From contig DCMZ01000012.1 in the NCBI GenBank assembly GCA_002321895.1, forward strand, positions 16,963-80,962: a stretch of DNA of 64,000 nucleotides, read 5' to 3'. The notes under the pieces are model-generated. The model saw only the letters and a program-made list of their open reading frames with translations, did not search any database and was not told the origin of the DNA. Origin of the DNA: Bdellovibrionaceae bacterium UBA1609 (lineage in GTDB: Bacteria > Bdellovibrionota > Bdellovibrionia > Bdellovibrionales > UBA1609). Positions within the stretch are counted from its first letter, which is position 1. The number at the start of each line of letters is the position of its first letter. This document shows positions 7,382 through 16,739 of the stretch, piece by piece. A program made the translations under genes and the position numbers.

Positions 7382-8587
7382 ATGGCTTGGATATTTCGTC
7401 AAATTCTCCTTCTAGGGTTGGTGCTAGGGTGGGAGTCCGTTTGGGCTTCTGATAGCTGTGAGTGCGCGAAAATCACTTGTGGGCCATGTGAAATGTCGCA
7501 GAGTTTAAAATTCTATACTGAAAAATGTGAAGCTGGGGCAAAGACGAAGTCCTGTGCTCGACCCGTATGTGTGCCCCTAGATCCCATGCCTGAACATTGT
7601 GTTGCTGAGGCGGCAAAAGATGTCGAGCGAAAAGTCGCCAGTCAATCAAAAGCAAAACCAATCACTATGGCGCAGGCCAATGTTGAAGTAGCGACTGTGC
7701 AAAAGTTCAGAGGTTCCGCTTGGGTAAAATCGGCTCTTAATAAAAAATCGACCATCCAAAAAGACATGAAGATCTACGAAACAGATACGATCATAACGGG
7801 TAGTAAAAGTGCAGTGGTTCTTATCTTTAACGATTTGAATCGGGTTTTTATACATGCTGATACAGAGGTTCAAATTACCGAATACACTCAGGCTAAAGAG
7901 AAAAAGCGTAGACGGGCACTATTGGATCTCAAGAAGGGTAAGTTGCGAAGTTCGGTGAAGCAAAAATATGAAAACTCACAACAGTCTTTCTACCGGGTTC
8001 GCTCAAAATCTGCGGTGGCGGGGGTCCGAGGGACTGATTTCGTGGTAGAAATTAGTAGCGGCACTAAGCAAGAAACAAAAATCTCAACCCTCTCCGGTGA
8101 GGTAGGACTGAGTGGTCGGTTTGAGGATGCTAAAGTGGTATCAGTTCCCAATGGACACAGAGCCAGCTTTGTAGTTAATACGGCTGATAACTCAATGTTT
8201 GATGATTCTGAAAAGAGAGAGTTTGCGGCAAAGGGCTACTTAACTCCTGTTTATAAGATGTCAGATCATCAAGTGAAAGAAATCACCTATGAAATGAGTA
8301 TTGCCCGGTTTGATGCTCCTGAAAAGAAGCCCAAAAAAGAAGTTAAGCCGAAAATGGTCTCCTCAGATGTTTGCCAATCACCTTCGGCACAATTGAATCA
8401 GTGTCTATGGACTTGCAGTGGAAACCCTAAGGGTCAAAATGAATGCAGAATAGATCTTCCGTCGGTGTCATGCGTGCGGAAGAGATGTAATGCGAATGGG
8501 GAATGGAAAGAGGAGACTCGAATCCCAGCTAGTGAATCTTTTCAATGTCCTGCAGAGGGATATACTGTAAAGGCCTGTGATTATTAA
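7382..8587 (+). CDS. Exported FecR-domain protein with Cys-rich ends
   Basis: 401 residues with a signal peptide (~1-22). A Cys-rich segment (~25-75, seven or more Cys) precedes a FecR domain at ~103-230, ending in the hallmark AVAGVRGTDFVVE (211-223). The C-terminal ~75 residues hold another seven or so Cys, probably disulfide-bonded. In iron-dicitrate systems FecR passes an outer-membrane signal to a sigma factor, but stand-alone FecR domains without a cytoplasmic part, as here, are common and of unknown role. No FecI-like sigma factor or TonB receptor gene is next to it. AAGGAG precedes the ATG. A second FecR-domain protein is encoded at 29983. Confidence 0.8.
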   Translation: MAWIFRQILLLGLVLGWESVWASDSCECAKITCGPCEMSQSLKFYTEKCEAGAKTKSCARPVCVPLDPMPEHCVAEAAKDVERKVASQSKAKPITMAQANVEVATVQKFRGSAWVKSALNKKSTIQKDMKIYETDTIITGSKSAVVLIFNDLNRVFIHADTEVQITEYTQAKEKKRRRALLDLKKGKLRSSVKQKYENSQQSFYRVRSKSAVAGVRGTDFVVEISSGTKQETKISTLSGEVGLSGRFEDAKVVSVPNGHRASFVVNTADNSMFDDSEKREFAAKGYLTPVYKMSDHQVKEITYEMSIARFDAPEKKPKKEVKPKMVSSDVCQSPSAQLNQCLWTCSGNPKGQNECRIDLPSVSCVRKRCNANGEWKEETRIPASESFQCPAEGYTVKACDY

Positions 8588-8666
8588 GATTCCAGAAAAG
8601 AAATCATTACACTAACAATTTCAAAAATATTCGTGCTAGCTTTCTGCTACAAGTTGGGAGGCTCTG

Positions 8667-9146
8667 GTGAAATATTTTTCTATTCTTTTTACACTGCTAT
8701 TTGTGATTTCCAATTCAGCGTTGGCTGAAAGTTGCTACTCTCCTGGAGAGGAGTATGAATATCCAGGTACAGTGCTCGCAGAGCTTTGCCGTTTAGATTG
8801 GAAGCCTTCGGCTTCTGGTTATAATCTTGGTTTTATGGGGCAGATATGCGCGACTATGGTTTATGAAACTGGAAATGGTTCCATTCAGAAAGTTGAACGT
8901 GATTTATCAGAGGGTAGAAATTCTGCCTGGCTAAAGAAGGCTCTTGTTGAATCATTCGTAATCAACTCTCACGTTGATGCTGAATCCGGAAACGTGGATT
9001 TGGGTTACACTTGGCAATTTATTAAGAGTCTTGCTGAGTCAAGAAACGCTTCCATAGCGAATTTAGCTGAAGGCCTTGTCATTCAATTTCTCTATGAGGA
9101 ACAGTTTGGACACAGTTTTGGTCCGAATTGCTACGGCGAAGAATAG
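8667..9146 (+). CDS. Exported protein of unknown function
   Basis: 159 residues starting at GTG 8667, chosen because GGGAGG lies just upstream and the signal peptide MKYFSILFTLLFVISNSALA begins there. The mature part is mostly helical with four Cys (SCYSPG, ELCRL, QICATM, NCYGEE) that could form two disulfides. It lies 79 nt after the FecR-domain gene and may be co-transcribed with it. No family recognised. Confidence 0.65.
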   Translation: MKYFSILFTLLFVISNSALAESCYSPGEEYEYPGTVLAELCRLDWKPSASGYNLGFMGQICATMVYETGNGSIQKVERDLSEGRNSAWLKKALVESFVINSHVDAESGNVDLGYTWQFIKSLAESRNASIANLAEGLVIQFLYEEQFGHSFGPNCYGEE

Positions 9147-9313
9147 TCTCTTATAGGGATAAATTTGAATTATAGGGTCCAACTTTTTGTCATTAAATAA
9201 GAGGTCGACAGTTATTACCAGTTTTATATAAACAGGTTTGAGTTGAGCTGGCACGTATATTGGAATAGTTATTGATACCTGGTTTTAAAAACCTGGGCCC
9301 TGCTAAAAATACC

Positions 9314-9344
9314 AAAAAGAGTCACATCGATGTGGCTCTTTTTT
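9314..9344. terminator. Bidirectional rho-independent terminator
   Basis: AAAAAGAG-CACAT and ATGTG-CTCTTTTT pair around a CG tip with one T-G mismatch, flanked by A and T runs, so it can stop both the plus-strand gene ending at 9146 and the minus-strand gene ending at 9343. Confidence 0.8.
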
Positions 9345-9570
9345 ATTTTTGTCCCATCTGGTTTTGACTGATTTGTATGACGTTTATTTTAAGTCCTTTA
9401 TCAGGTTCAACGGACATTCTTTTTTCAGGGGTGTCGTTAGAGATCTTTTTCTTAAGCTCTTCATATTGAGCTTCTCGCTTTGCGAGCTCTTGATCGAAGT
9501 TAAGTCCCCACGCGCTAGGTGTAATGAGAGATAATAGGCCTATTATCAAAAGTATCTGCTTCGAGCTCAT
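9343..9570 (-). CDS. Small exported protein of unknown function
   Basis: 75 residues from ATG 9570, preferred over an ATG at 9609 because AAGGAAGGG stands directly before it and it begins the signal peptide MSSKQILLIIGLLSLITPSAWG. The mature part (~53 residues) is charged and helical (FDQELAKREAQYEELKKKI), perhaps a short coiled coil. No family recognised. It is downstream of, and could be co-transcribed with, the large hydrolase gene at 9761-12943 on the same strand. Confidence 0.5.
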   Translation of the reverse strand: MSSKQILLIIGLLSLITPSAWGLNFDQELAKREAQYEELKKKISNDTPEKRMSVEPDKGLKINVIQISQNQMGQK

Positions 9571-9760
9571 AACCCTTCCTTGGATATTGAACCTCTTCCT
9601 AAGGCTCATCTATTCGACATAAAGAATTCCCACCTAGGTTAATGGGATCCTAAATTTTGCTGGTCATTGCCCAAGAGCTTATGGTTCAGATCTGCCATCG
9701 GCGCGTAGGCCGCTATTGAGTCAGAGAACAGGAGCTTCGTCGAGTATAGACTCAGAGACT

Positions 9761-12700
9761 CTAGTTTGATTTTATTGAATAAGGGTAGTGGTACTTTTCA
9801 AAATAGTAATCTGTAGGAAAGTACTCTTTTCTAGGGTATTCCTGCCACAGGCATTTATTGCCAGGGATGGTGGCTTTTTTAGATGTACCAAAGGTGAACA
9901 GGCTTGAAACATTCACCTCGAGTTTTTGATGGGGTTGAATCACATCTAAATCTTTAACCGGAATCCATCTCAGCCCTTTTAGATGACTATAAGTGTAGGA
10001 TTCCTCGTGGGATTCTACGGTTTTCGTAGTTCTCTCTAAGCCAATATTTTCAATGGACACATTGTCTTGTTCACGGATATCTGGAGATGTAACAAGGTAG
10101 AGGTCTAAACTTTTTTTCCTACAGCCAGGAAGTTTTTTGGCGGCCTCTTGTTGAGTACAGTTCCTGCCATGGCCATGTATGGGATCAACAAAGCCTTCCG
10201 TGTATCGGCCAATGATTTCATAGGCTGTTCCAACAGGGTTTTGTAAATCAATAAACAATAGGGGATCAAAATGAGGGGCCGATGATCGCTTTGCGTGGAT
10301 CAATGGGATGTTTTTATGAGGTGCATACCAGTACCAATTCGCTTCCCGAGCCTCATTTCTAAATAGCCCCGATTCAAAATTTCTAACAGTAATACTATTA
10401 TCGTTCTCGAAGGCGGCGACGTGGCTGGGATGGTTTCTATAGTCAGAGCGAAATATAGATTTGAAGCGAAAGCGTGGTGGTGAAGGTTGACCTAGAAGAC
10501 CAATATGACAATTTAACTCAGAGGGTTCGTAGACACTCTTGATGGATAAATCACCATTTGTATTGATGTAGAACTCTCTCGACTCATTTTCAGAAACCGG
10601 AACTCTGGCTACAAAGGTATTTCTTCCCGTAGGTTTATTAGCGGGAAAAGGCAGGTAGGGAGTCAGGTAAGTTTCTTTGTAGGAGTTCATCGCCGGCAAA
10701 ACATATTGATGAAATTTCTTTTGCTTAAATCCCAATATATCGATGGTGTAATTCAGTTTATGTCCCAATCCAGGTAGTCGTCTCTGGTAGTCTTCAACAC
10801 TTTCTTCTTGGGGGTAAAGTGAGTTTTCATCATTAAATTTTCCCACATGATAAAATGTCTGTGGATAGTGGTCAGAAATTCTGACGTCTGCCTGATTGTA
10901 ACCTGAAGCTTGAACATAAAATTTGTCGGGTAGGACCCGCTGGTCAAAAATATCTGGGTTCTCAGGTTCTATTTTTACATTTTCGGGGTTTATAAAAAAC
11001 CTTCGATGATATCCAATCGGGGAGATGACCTTTATCTCGGAGGTGAAGTTTTGCAACTTCTCAATTAATTTATCTTTGATGGTACTCGTAATATTGGCGA
11101 TTTTATCGATGCCTAGGTTTTTTCTAAAAATGTTTATCAAGGTTAAGTAGACAGGGTGGTCTTGATGATTGTTATAGTTTACATCGGCCATTCCAATGGC
11201 TTTGGGGCCAAGGGGTACATGACCTGTGGGCACAGGAATATATTCTGTAGTGAGATCTGTGAGTCCTTCCAGTGGCTCACCACCTGGGATCGGATTATCT
11301 AAACTATAAATGAAATCTAGACGTGCTTCGGGGGCTCCCACTATGACGTCATTCTCGTAAATGCCGGGAGCTGAAAGGTCCGAGGATGTCTTTTCCGTTT
11401 GATTCAGTTCAGTGCTTTCAATGATTCGATTCAGTTCATTGATACGTTGTGTGTATTTGGCATTGAATTGGGGGAATTTCCAGGCCTCCGTTGCATTGGC
11501 CGCATCGTTAATTCGCTTTTTCTCATCGATGGCTTGTTTTCGGACTTCTTTTTCTACGTCGAGTTGGTTAATGATTCCCGCTACATTATAGACGCGCAAA
11601 TTATCAGGGACTTGTTTGTTGAATTTCACATGTGGGCCCCAGTCTTCTGGGCCCATAATGAAGTCTCCCGTACGGGTATCGATCATTCGGTTGCGTTGTA
11701 ATATTAAATTTCTCTGCCAGGAGAGTCCTGAGCTGCCAATGGCTAGCCGATACACTTGCCGAATGGGGAATGGAATATTGAGGCCGGCGAAGCTGGCCAA
11801 GACTAGGCCCCCTTGGAGCAAGTTTAATGAGGTGGCTATTCCATTTTCTGGATCAGCATCCATTTTTAGAAACATTTCCTGTCCATAGTTGGCAGTGGGT
11901 GAGCCCCAGAAGGGACTGCCCAAGCTGATCAAGTTACTAAAGTTTTTAGGTGTACCAGCATTTTTTTTAAGGTGGATGTTTTTGTAGAGTTCCGTGGCTT
12001 CATATTTTTCAGCCACTTCAAGTGCATCTTCTTTTCCACTTTGCATATTTTCAACGGTGAGTTCTTTACTCAGTCGATCTTCGAATACCGACAGCGCGCC
12101 TTCATAGTTACAGAACGCCGTTGGGCCTTCCGTATCTTTGCTGTAGCAAGAGTTTAAAAATGAAGCCATTGTAAGGCCGCCCTGGGAGTGAACAATAACG
12201 CTGTAGCTGGTATCTAAATTGGTAATGTCAGTGGCACATCGGGGCAGGTCATCAAAATAACTCGCACATTTTCTAATATGGTTTTTAGTAAAAAGACCGG
12301 AGTCTCCTCGGGTGAGACATTTTTTATAATCGTGAATTAAGATTTCTTTTTCGGGATGGTTGGCTTGGCAAGTTTTAAGGTCATCCAATCCCGATTCGAC
12401 TAAAAAACTGATGATCTTCGCATTTATGATTTGAGCAAAATGATAGGGGTGTAGATCTCTAGATGTGAGGTAGTCCCAAGGGTTCTGACCGTTTGTTACA
12501 GTGGGATAAGTTAAGTTTTTAAATCTCAAACTACGATAGGGGCCGAGATCTCGTTTTAAAATGTTTTCCATGTGTCCAAAAGTGGATTCGGCGCCCAACA
12601 GACCATGTACAAAGAAGACCGCATGGGGTTTAGGATTGAATGAGTCATCTCGACGAATAAGAAACTCGGCATACCCATCAGCTTTCTCTCCTGTGGGAGT

Positions 12701-12943
12701 TGGGGCAAAATAGGTGAGGGGGTTGCCGGTCGTTAGGGGGACCCCTGCCGCGACATCGGTGACAGAATTTTTGTCCCGATAACCCAAGAACTCATCTTCT
12801 TGTTGTGCTCCAAATAGAAAAAGTGGTGCCGCGAGTGTTAGGATCACTGCACTCAAATGTATTTTTTTTAGAAACACGTATCTCATCCGCGGGTTAAATG
12901 GGTTTGGGCTATTCACGCTAATAGATGGCAATATTGATGCCAT
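9761..12943 (-). CDS. Large exported alpha/beta hydrolase (lipase/PGAP1-like)
   Basis: 1060 residues. The alpha/beta-hydrolase domain lies at ~105-430: FFVHGLLGAEST (111-122) is the oxyanion-hole strand and VIVHSQGGLTM (249-259) is the nucleophile elbow with Ser253; the sequence SLGSPFWGS around 340 follows as in lipases. The ~600-residue remainder is unassigned, rich in aromatic residues and Asn/Pro. A hydrophobic export signal (HLSAVILTLAAPLFLFGAQQ, 29-48) is preceded by an unusually long head; an internal ATG at 12886 would give a normal signal peptide but has no good ribosome binding site, while ATG 12943 has AAGG 8 nt upstream. An ester or lipid substrate is likely, its identity unknown. 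It is divergent from the transglycosylase gene. Confidence 0.7.
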   Translation of the reverse strand: MASILPSISVNSPNPFNPRMRYVFLKKIHLSAVILTLAAPLFLFGAQQEDEFLGYRDKNSVTDVAAGVPLTTGNPLTYFAPTPTGEKADGYAEFLIRRDDSFNPKPHAVFFVHGLLGAESTFGHMENILKRDLGPYRSLRFKNLTYPTVTNGQNPWDYLTSRDLHPYHFAQIINAKIISFLVESGLDDLKTCQANHPEKEILIHDYKKCLTRGDSGLFTKNHIRKCASYFDDLPRCATDITNLDTSYSVIVHSQGGLTMASFLNSCYSKDTEGPTAFCNYEGALSVFEDRLSKELTVENMQSGKEDALEVAEKYEATELYKNIHLKKNAGTPKNFSNLISLGSPFWGSPTANYGQEMFLKMDADPENGIATSLNLLQGGLVLASFAGLNIPFPIRQVYRLAIGSSGLSWQRNLILQRNRMIDTRTGDFIMGPEDWGPHVKFNKQVPDNLRVYNVAGIINQLDVEKEVRKQAIDEKKRINDAANATEAWKFPQFNAKYTQRINELNRIIESTELNQTEKTSSDLSAPGIYENDVIVGAPEARLDFIYSLDNPIPGGEPLEGLTDLTTEYIPVPTGHVPLGPKAIGMADVNYNNHQDHPVYLTLINIFRKNLGIDKIANITSTIKDKLIEKLQNFTSEIKVISPIGYHRRFFINPENVKIEPENPDIFDQRVLPDKFYVQASGYNQADVRISDHYPQTFYHVGKFNDENSLYPQEESVEDYQRRLPGLGHKLNYTIDILGFKQKKFHQYVLPAMNSYKETYLTPYLPFPANKPTGRNTFVARVPVSENESREFYINTNGDLSIKSVYEPSELNCHIGLLGQPSPPRFRFKSIFRSDYRNHPSHVAAFENDNSITVRNFESGLFRNEAREANWYWYAPHKNIPLIHAKRSSAPHFDPLLFIDLQNPVGTAYEIIGRYTEGFVDPIHGHGRNCTQQEAAKKLPGCRKKSLDLYLVTSPDIREQDNVSIENIGLERTTKTVESHEESYTYSHLKGLRWIPVKDLDVIQPHQKLEVNVSSLFTFGTSKKATIPGNKCLWQEYPRKEYFPTDYYFEKYHYPYSIKSN

Positions 12944-13026
12944 CTATACAGCCTTGAGCCCAATTTTTGTGCTTTGAATTGAGTCTCTGCTCTGCCCGTG
13001 CTGCAATGGATTTGGGGAGAGGGACG

Positions 13027-13794
13027 TTGCCAAAGAAAAGACGAAAAAAAGTGAAAAAATCAATAGTTTGGCGATTGATTTTATTGGGCAGAAAAAACAT
13101 TTGGCTCACACTGTTGTTTTTAATTTTCGCTGGGAATTTCTCCTATCAGGTGGCTCTGAAACCGACAGAGATCTTAAGTCTAGTTGCGAGCAATGCTATT
13201 TATACTCCCAGTACCACTTGGTCCAAATATGGCGATGAGTTTGTGGAAAATAGAACTCAATATATCTCACCCTATTTGTTGGCTTCATTTGCTCAGGTAG
13301 AGAGTGGAGGTAACCCCTGGGTGAGTCCTGGGTGGGTATTTAATTGGCGTCGGCCCATTCACAGAATCTATGCCCCCGCCTCTTCTTCGGTGGGATTAAT
13401 GCAGTTCACGGAAGGCACCTATCAAAGAGCCAGAAAGCTGTGTGTTCACAAAGGACAGGTTTTCGAAGACGGCCCCTGGTACGATTTCAAGAGTTGCTGG
13501 GGGAACTTTCTCTATCATCGCGTATGGCCAGGACATGCCATCGAAATGACTTCCGCCTATTTACATCGCTCCGTAGAATCCTTGGTGCGGCGTTTTCCTC
13601 AGTATAATTTTAGTTCGGAGAATGTTCGTAAGGTGGCTGCGGTGACCCATTTGTGTGGGATTGGCGTTGCAAAGAGAGTGATCCGACAGCGCTTTAAAAT
13701 CACTTCAGATCAAACCTGTGGCTCACACAATCTATCCCGCTATGTGGATAAAATCAGTCGACTCTCTAAAACCTTTCGACGGCTTCATAAATAG
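13027..13794 (+). CDS. Membrane-anchored lytic transglycosylase (SLT domain)
   Basis: Cleaves peptidoglycan between MurNAc and GlcNAc with 1,6-anhydro product. The start is uncertain: TTG 13027 is chosen because GGGGAG precedes it at 7 nt; ATG 13006 is in frame but lacks such a site. From 13027 (255 residues) a Lys/Arg-rich head and one transmembrane segment (IWLTLLFLIFAGNFSY, ~25-40) anchor the protein facing the periplasm. The SLT domain (~78-190) shows ASFAQVESGGNPW with catalytic Glu92, then SSVGLMQFTEGTY. It lacks LysM or other wall-binding modules. The neighbouring divergent hydrolase makes this a small envelope-degrading locus. Confidence 0.82.
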   Translation: MPKKRRKKVKKSIVWRLILLGRKNIWLTLLFLIFAGNFSYQVALKPTEILSLVASNAIYTPSTTWSKYGDEFVENRTQYISPYLLASFAQVESGGNPWVSPGWVFNWRRPIHRIYAPASSSVGLMQFTEGTYQRARKLCVHKGQVFEDGPWYDFKSCWGNFLYHRVWPGHAIEMTSAYLHRSVESLVRRFPQYNFSSENVRKVAAVTHLCGIGVAKRVIRQRFKITSDQTCGSHNLSRYVDKISRLSKTFRRLHK

Positions 13795-13858
13795 ATCCAA
13801 GGTTGATTTTTCCAACTCAAGTCAGTAGTTTCATGGAGAGCTTGGTTTGGGGGGGATT

Positions 13859-14383
13859 ATGAAAGCATTTTTTCTATTTTTGGTATCATTTATGGCGCTA
13901 CCTAGTTTAGCCATGAAATCTCAGATTAAAATGGAGCGCCCAAAGGCCGTATTTATTAAAACCACCGAGGGGTTGCATGCACCTTTAGATTTAAAGCAGC
14001 GGAAAATTCAGTTTTCAAAGCAAGATGTAGAGAAATGCCGGAATCGGTTAGTCCGTAAAAGTGGAACTTTGCATTTCACCTGTACCTTGAGTTTACCTGT
14101 ATTGAGCGAAATTTCTCGGCTCAAAGAGCAAATAAGTCCAGAAGCTTTCAAGGTGACCTATGGGGATCGGCCGCGTTGGGTGAAGATGTTGGTTGCCAAA
14201 AATGCTCGTGAAGTGACTCTTGAGACCGCCTTTAATTCTAAGGGGCTCGACATCGATAAGATCAACAACAGCGATTTCTTTTTTACCTATGAACAATCAG
14301 CCATGGTCTATTTTTCCAACGTATTGCAGGCAACTCCTCTGCATATCCAAGTTTTAGAAGGCCGGAGTAGAGCTAGACCTTAG
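13859..14383 (+). CDS. Exported protein of unknown function
   Basis: 174 residues from ATG 13859; a run of seven G residues just upstream is the ribosome binding site, and the signal peptide MKAFFLFLVSFMALPSLA begins there. The mature part is basic, with two Cys (Cys58 and Cys73 approximately) and a mixed alpha/beta pattern; no family recognised. It stands alone between the transglycosylase and the NYN gene, both in the same direction. Confidence 0.6.
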   Translation: MKAFFLFLVSFMALPSLAMKSQIKMERPKAVFIKTTEGLHAPLDLKQRKIQFSKQDVEKCRNRLVRKSGTLHFTCTLSLPVLSEISRLKEQISPEAFKVTYGDRPRWVKMLVAKNAREVTLETAFNSKGLDIDKINNSDFFFTYEQSAMVYFSNVLQATPLHIQVLEGRSRARP

Positions 14384-14458
14384 TCTGTATTTGTACCTTA
14401 CGTTGTCCCACCCTAGGGCTATGCTAAACTGTTTGGCATCCAAAGGGAGGCGCGTAGA

Positions 14459-15016
14459 ATGGCTGCCAGTACTCATGCTGAACCAAAACATCTTGTATTT
14501 CAAAAAGTCGGAATTTTTGTAGATGCCGAAAATATTGAAATGTCTTCGTTGAACAAGCACGGCGGACGAACGGATTATAAAAAGCTTCTCGATCATGTTG
14601 GAGATAGAGAAGTCATTCGAATCCTCTATTACAAACCCTCCTACAAAGATATTTCTAAAACTTTCGAATCATTTTGGTTGGGCCTTGGTGGAGAGTTTCG
14701 TCAACCTGAGAAAAACGCGGATAGCTTTCTCATAGTAGATGCGGTGACCATGGCGGATCGAATGGACGTGGCGATTTTAATGGGAGGGGACAAAGATTAC
14801 CTACCATTGATTTGGTACCTCCGTTCTAGAGGTTGTCGAGTGGAAATTTGGTCTTGGCCAGAGACTACCAGTGATCAGGTGAAAGAAGCTGCAGACGTTT
14901 ATGTACCAATGACTACGGATTTCATTATAGCCGACAGCAATAATAAAAAGCGAAACTCCAATAACAGAAAAAAGACGACAAAAAAAAGAACCACTAAAAA
15001 GGCCTCTTCAAAATAG
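14459..15016 (+). CDS. NYN (PIN-like) domain protein, LabA/DUF88 family
   Basis: NYN domains are metal-dependent ribonucleases of the PIN fold. The 185-residue protein has the domain at ~15-150: VGIFVDAENIE with Asp22 and Asn25, the acidic pair Asp94/Asp103, and MGGDKDYLPLI with Asp111 and Asp113, together the metal-binding cluster. The last ~35 residues are a Lys/Arg/Asn/Thr-rich tail (KKTTKKRTTKKASSK), suited to nucleic-acid binding. AAAGGGAGG precedes the ATG. Cytoplasmic; target RNA unknown. The 3' end contains a GCCTCT/AGAGGC inverted repeat across the stop codon that may act as a weak terminator against the convergent gene. Confidence 0.85.
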   Translation: MAASTHAEPKHLVFQKVGIFVDAENIEMSSLNKHGGRTDYKKLLDHVGDREVIRILYYKPSYKDISKTFESFWLGLGGEFRQPEKNADSFLIVDAVTMADRMDVAILMGGDKDYLPLIWYLRSRGCRVEIWSWPETTSDQVKEAADVYVPMTTDFIIADSNNKKRNSNNRKKTTKKRTTKKASSK

Positions 15017-15034
15017 AGAGGCATTCTTACTGTT

Positions 15035-16012
15035 TTAAAGCTCTGTCATCCAGTCTCGTAAGAGTTTGAGAGCCTCAGGGTCCACCAATTCTATTCCGGA
15101 TAGAATCGAAGAGGGCATATTTCCAGTCTCTACATTGCAATACACTGCAGAGGCATTGTCTATGTCTGAGCAGTTAGTGGATTTTTGTAAATCCGTACCA
15201 GCGGTTTGTATAACATTTGTGTTTTCAATATTAGGTGTGGAAAAACTGTAGTTAAAACGGTAGTCGGTTTGATCGGCACATTGTCCATTGTCTCGATGGC
15301 AAGTTCCGCAATTCACATGTAAATAACCCAAAGCTTTTTGGGCCGCTTCGGAGCCAACAATCTCCAGATCGTCCACTTCATGGGTAAAAAGTTTTTGTGT
15401 GTAAAGTCTATTTAGAAGTCGGTCCACACCTTCAAATTGAGATAGCTGCAGTCGATTGAATCCCAGCACAGGTTCCTCTCCGACGTTGGGGTTATGGCAA
15501 CCTGTGCATTTGCTCGTCGCAGGAATGGTATGCCCCGTTCCTAATGCATTGAAAACGTCGTTAGTGACAAGTTCAGCTCGATTCTGTTCTGCATTCCAAA
15601 GGTAGGTTGAAAAGCGCCATTCACTGTCATTGATTTTTTCCATCTGCCGGGTTTCTACAGTTAGATTGTCCCGACTAAAATTTTTGTAAAAGATAGTTCC
15701 CGCAGGGAACCTCCAGTTATTTGGGTCACTGGTATCAACATATTCTCCCGGAGGAAGATACATATTTCGGATTTTGAAAGCATCATCAGTCCACAGAGAA
15801 TATTTTGGGATATAGGGGATGAGCTGTTTGCCAGCTTGAGAAAAACAGGAGTCTAAAAGATATTGATCAGGACTCTCTGGTATCTTACAGGACTTACTCA
15901 AGAGGTCCTTCGAGACTCCTTCAAAACCATCACTCCAGTTTTGGAAGAGCAATAGCCCGGAGGCGATGAGAGTAAAAATGGCGCTCGCCAGCCATGCGGA
16001 TTTATGTCCCAT
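15035..16012 (-). CDS. Diheme c-type cytochrome-like protein (SO2930-like)
   Basis: 325 residues, exported by an N-terminal hydrophobic segment (~7-23). Two heme-attachment motifs are present: CTGCH at 169-173 and CGTCH at 235-239. The N-terminal half contains YIPKYSLWTDDAFKIRNMYLPPG, RFPAGTIFYKNF and ETRQMEK...STYLWN, the pattern I associate with SO2930-type diheme proteins, whose electron partner is not known. The protein is periplasmic. It stands alone, convergent with the NYN gene; no peroxidase or oxidase gene adjoins it. Confidence 0.75.
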   Translation of the reverse strand: MGHKSAWLASAIFTLIASGLLLFQNWSDGFEGVSKDLLSKSCKIPESPDQYLLDSCFSQAGKQLIPYIPKYSLWTDDAFKIRNMYLPPGEYVDTSDPNNWRFPAGTIFYKNFSRDNLTVETRQMEKINDSEWRFSTYLWNAEQNRAELVTNDVFNALGTGHTIPATSKCTGCHNPNVGEEPVLGFNRLQLSQFEGVDRLLNRLYTQKLFTHEVDDLEIVGSEAAQKALGYLHVNCGTCHRDNGQCADQTDYRFNYSFSTPNIENTNVIQTAGTDLQKSTNCSDIDNASAVYCNVETGNMPSSILSGIELVDPEALKLLRDWMTEL

Positions 16013-16075
16013 ACTGACTCATCGGTACTTATCTGAGTCAGATTCAATTTAATTTATTACAGGTGAGTGAAAATC

Positions 16076-16152
16076 TGGCGCAGCCGGGAAGACTCGAACT
16101 CCCAACCCCCTGGTCCGAAGCCAGGTGCTCTATCCAATTGAGCTACGGCTGC
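16076..16152 (-). tRNA. tRNA-Arg (anticodon TCG)
   Basis: Read on the minus strand, the 77-nt sequence begins GCAGCCGTAGCTCAATTGG and ends with encoded CCA. The acceptor stem GCAGCCG/CGGCTGC is perfect; the anticodon arm is CCTGG-CTTCGGA-CCAGG, giving anticodon TCG; the T arm has GTTCGAGTC. It reads CGA arginine codons. Confidence 0.96.
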
Positions 16153-16214
16153 ATCCTAATGGAAGGACTGAAGGTAAGTGAAAACCGGTGTCGAGGCAAC
16201 GCTTATGCGTCGCG

Positions 16215-16601
16215 CTAGGATTTTGTATGCTTTGCCGTAACCACGGTTTTTATGTTTCCACGGACATTGAAATCACCTTCGACTTCAATCTCGTGGGGAT
16301 CCAAGAGGTCCACGAGATCTCCGAGAATGTTGTTAGTCACGTCTTCGTGAAACACCTTCTCATTTCGAAATTTGTTGATATAGAGCTTCAAAGACTTCAA
16401 TTCCACGCACCACTTATCTGGAACATATTTAATATTGATTGTGGCAAAATCGGGAAACCCGCTCCGTGGACAAATACAGGTGAATTCGGGACAACTAAAG
16501 GAAACCGTATATCGCCTCACTTGGGTTCGGTTTTCAAACCGCTCCAATTGGTTTTCTTCAATTGCTTTCTCTCCATACAGCTTTTCATCTGCCATAGTCA
16601 C
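16215..16601 (-). CDS. queF: NADPH-dependent 7-cyano-7-deazaguanine (preQ0) reductase QueF
   Basis: Reduces preQ0 to preQ1 in queuosine biosynthesis; cytoplasmic. At 128 residues it is the short, single-domain type. TCICPRSGFPDFATI holds the catalytic Cys44, which forms the thioimide with preQ0, and Asp51, the proton donor; ELKSLKLYINKFRNEKVFHED is the other QueF signature, contributing NADPH and substrate contacts. It lies just downstream of the tRNA-Arg region on the same strand. Queuosine is placed in tRNAs for Tyr, His, Asn and Asp, so the neighbouring tRNA is not its substrate. No other que gene is in the window. Confidence 0.95.
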   Translation of the reverse strand: MTMADEKLYGEKAIEENQLERFENRTQVRRYTVSFSCPEFTCICPRSGFPDFATINIKYVPDKWCVELKSLKLYINKFRNEKVFHEDVTNNILGDLVDLLDPHEIEVEGDFNVRGNIKTVVTAKHTKS

Positions 16602-16739
16602 CTATCCTTTTTTGCAGACCATCGGGTATCACTATCTTAAGGCGGTGTCCAGGCCAACAGGCTAGATAGGCTTGCTTTTCATGGCCTCCAGGCGTATTCT
16701 TCCGCAGATGTCCCATTCATCAGCATCATAGAGGTTCTC

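Noticed and set aside
16188..16640. 150-codon plus-strand reading frame
   Set aside because: It lies antisense to queF, whose family match is certain.
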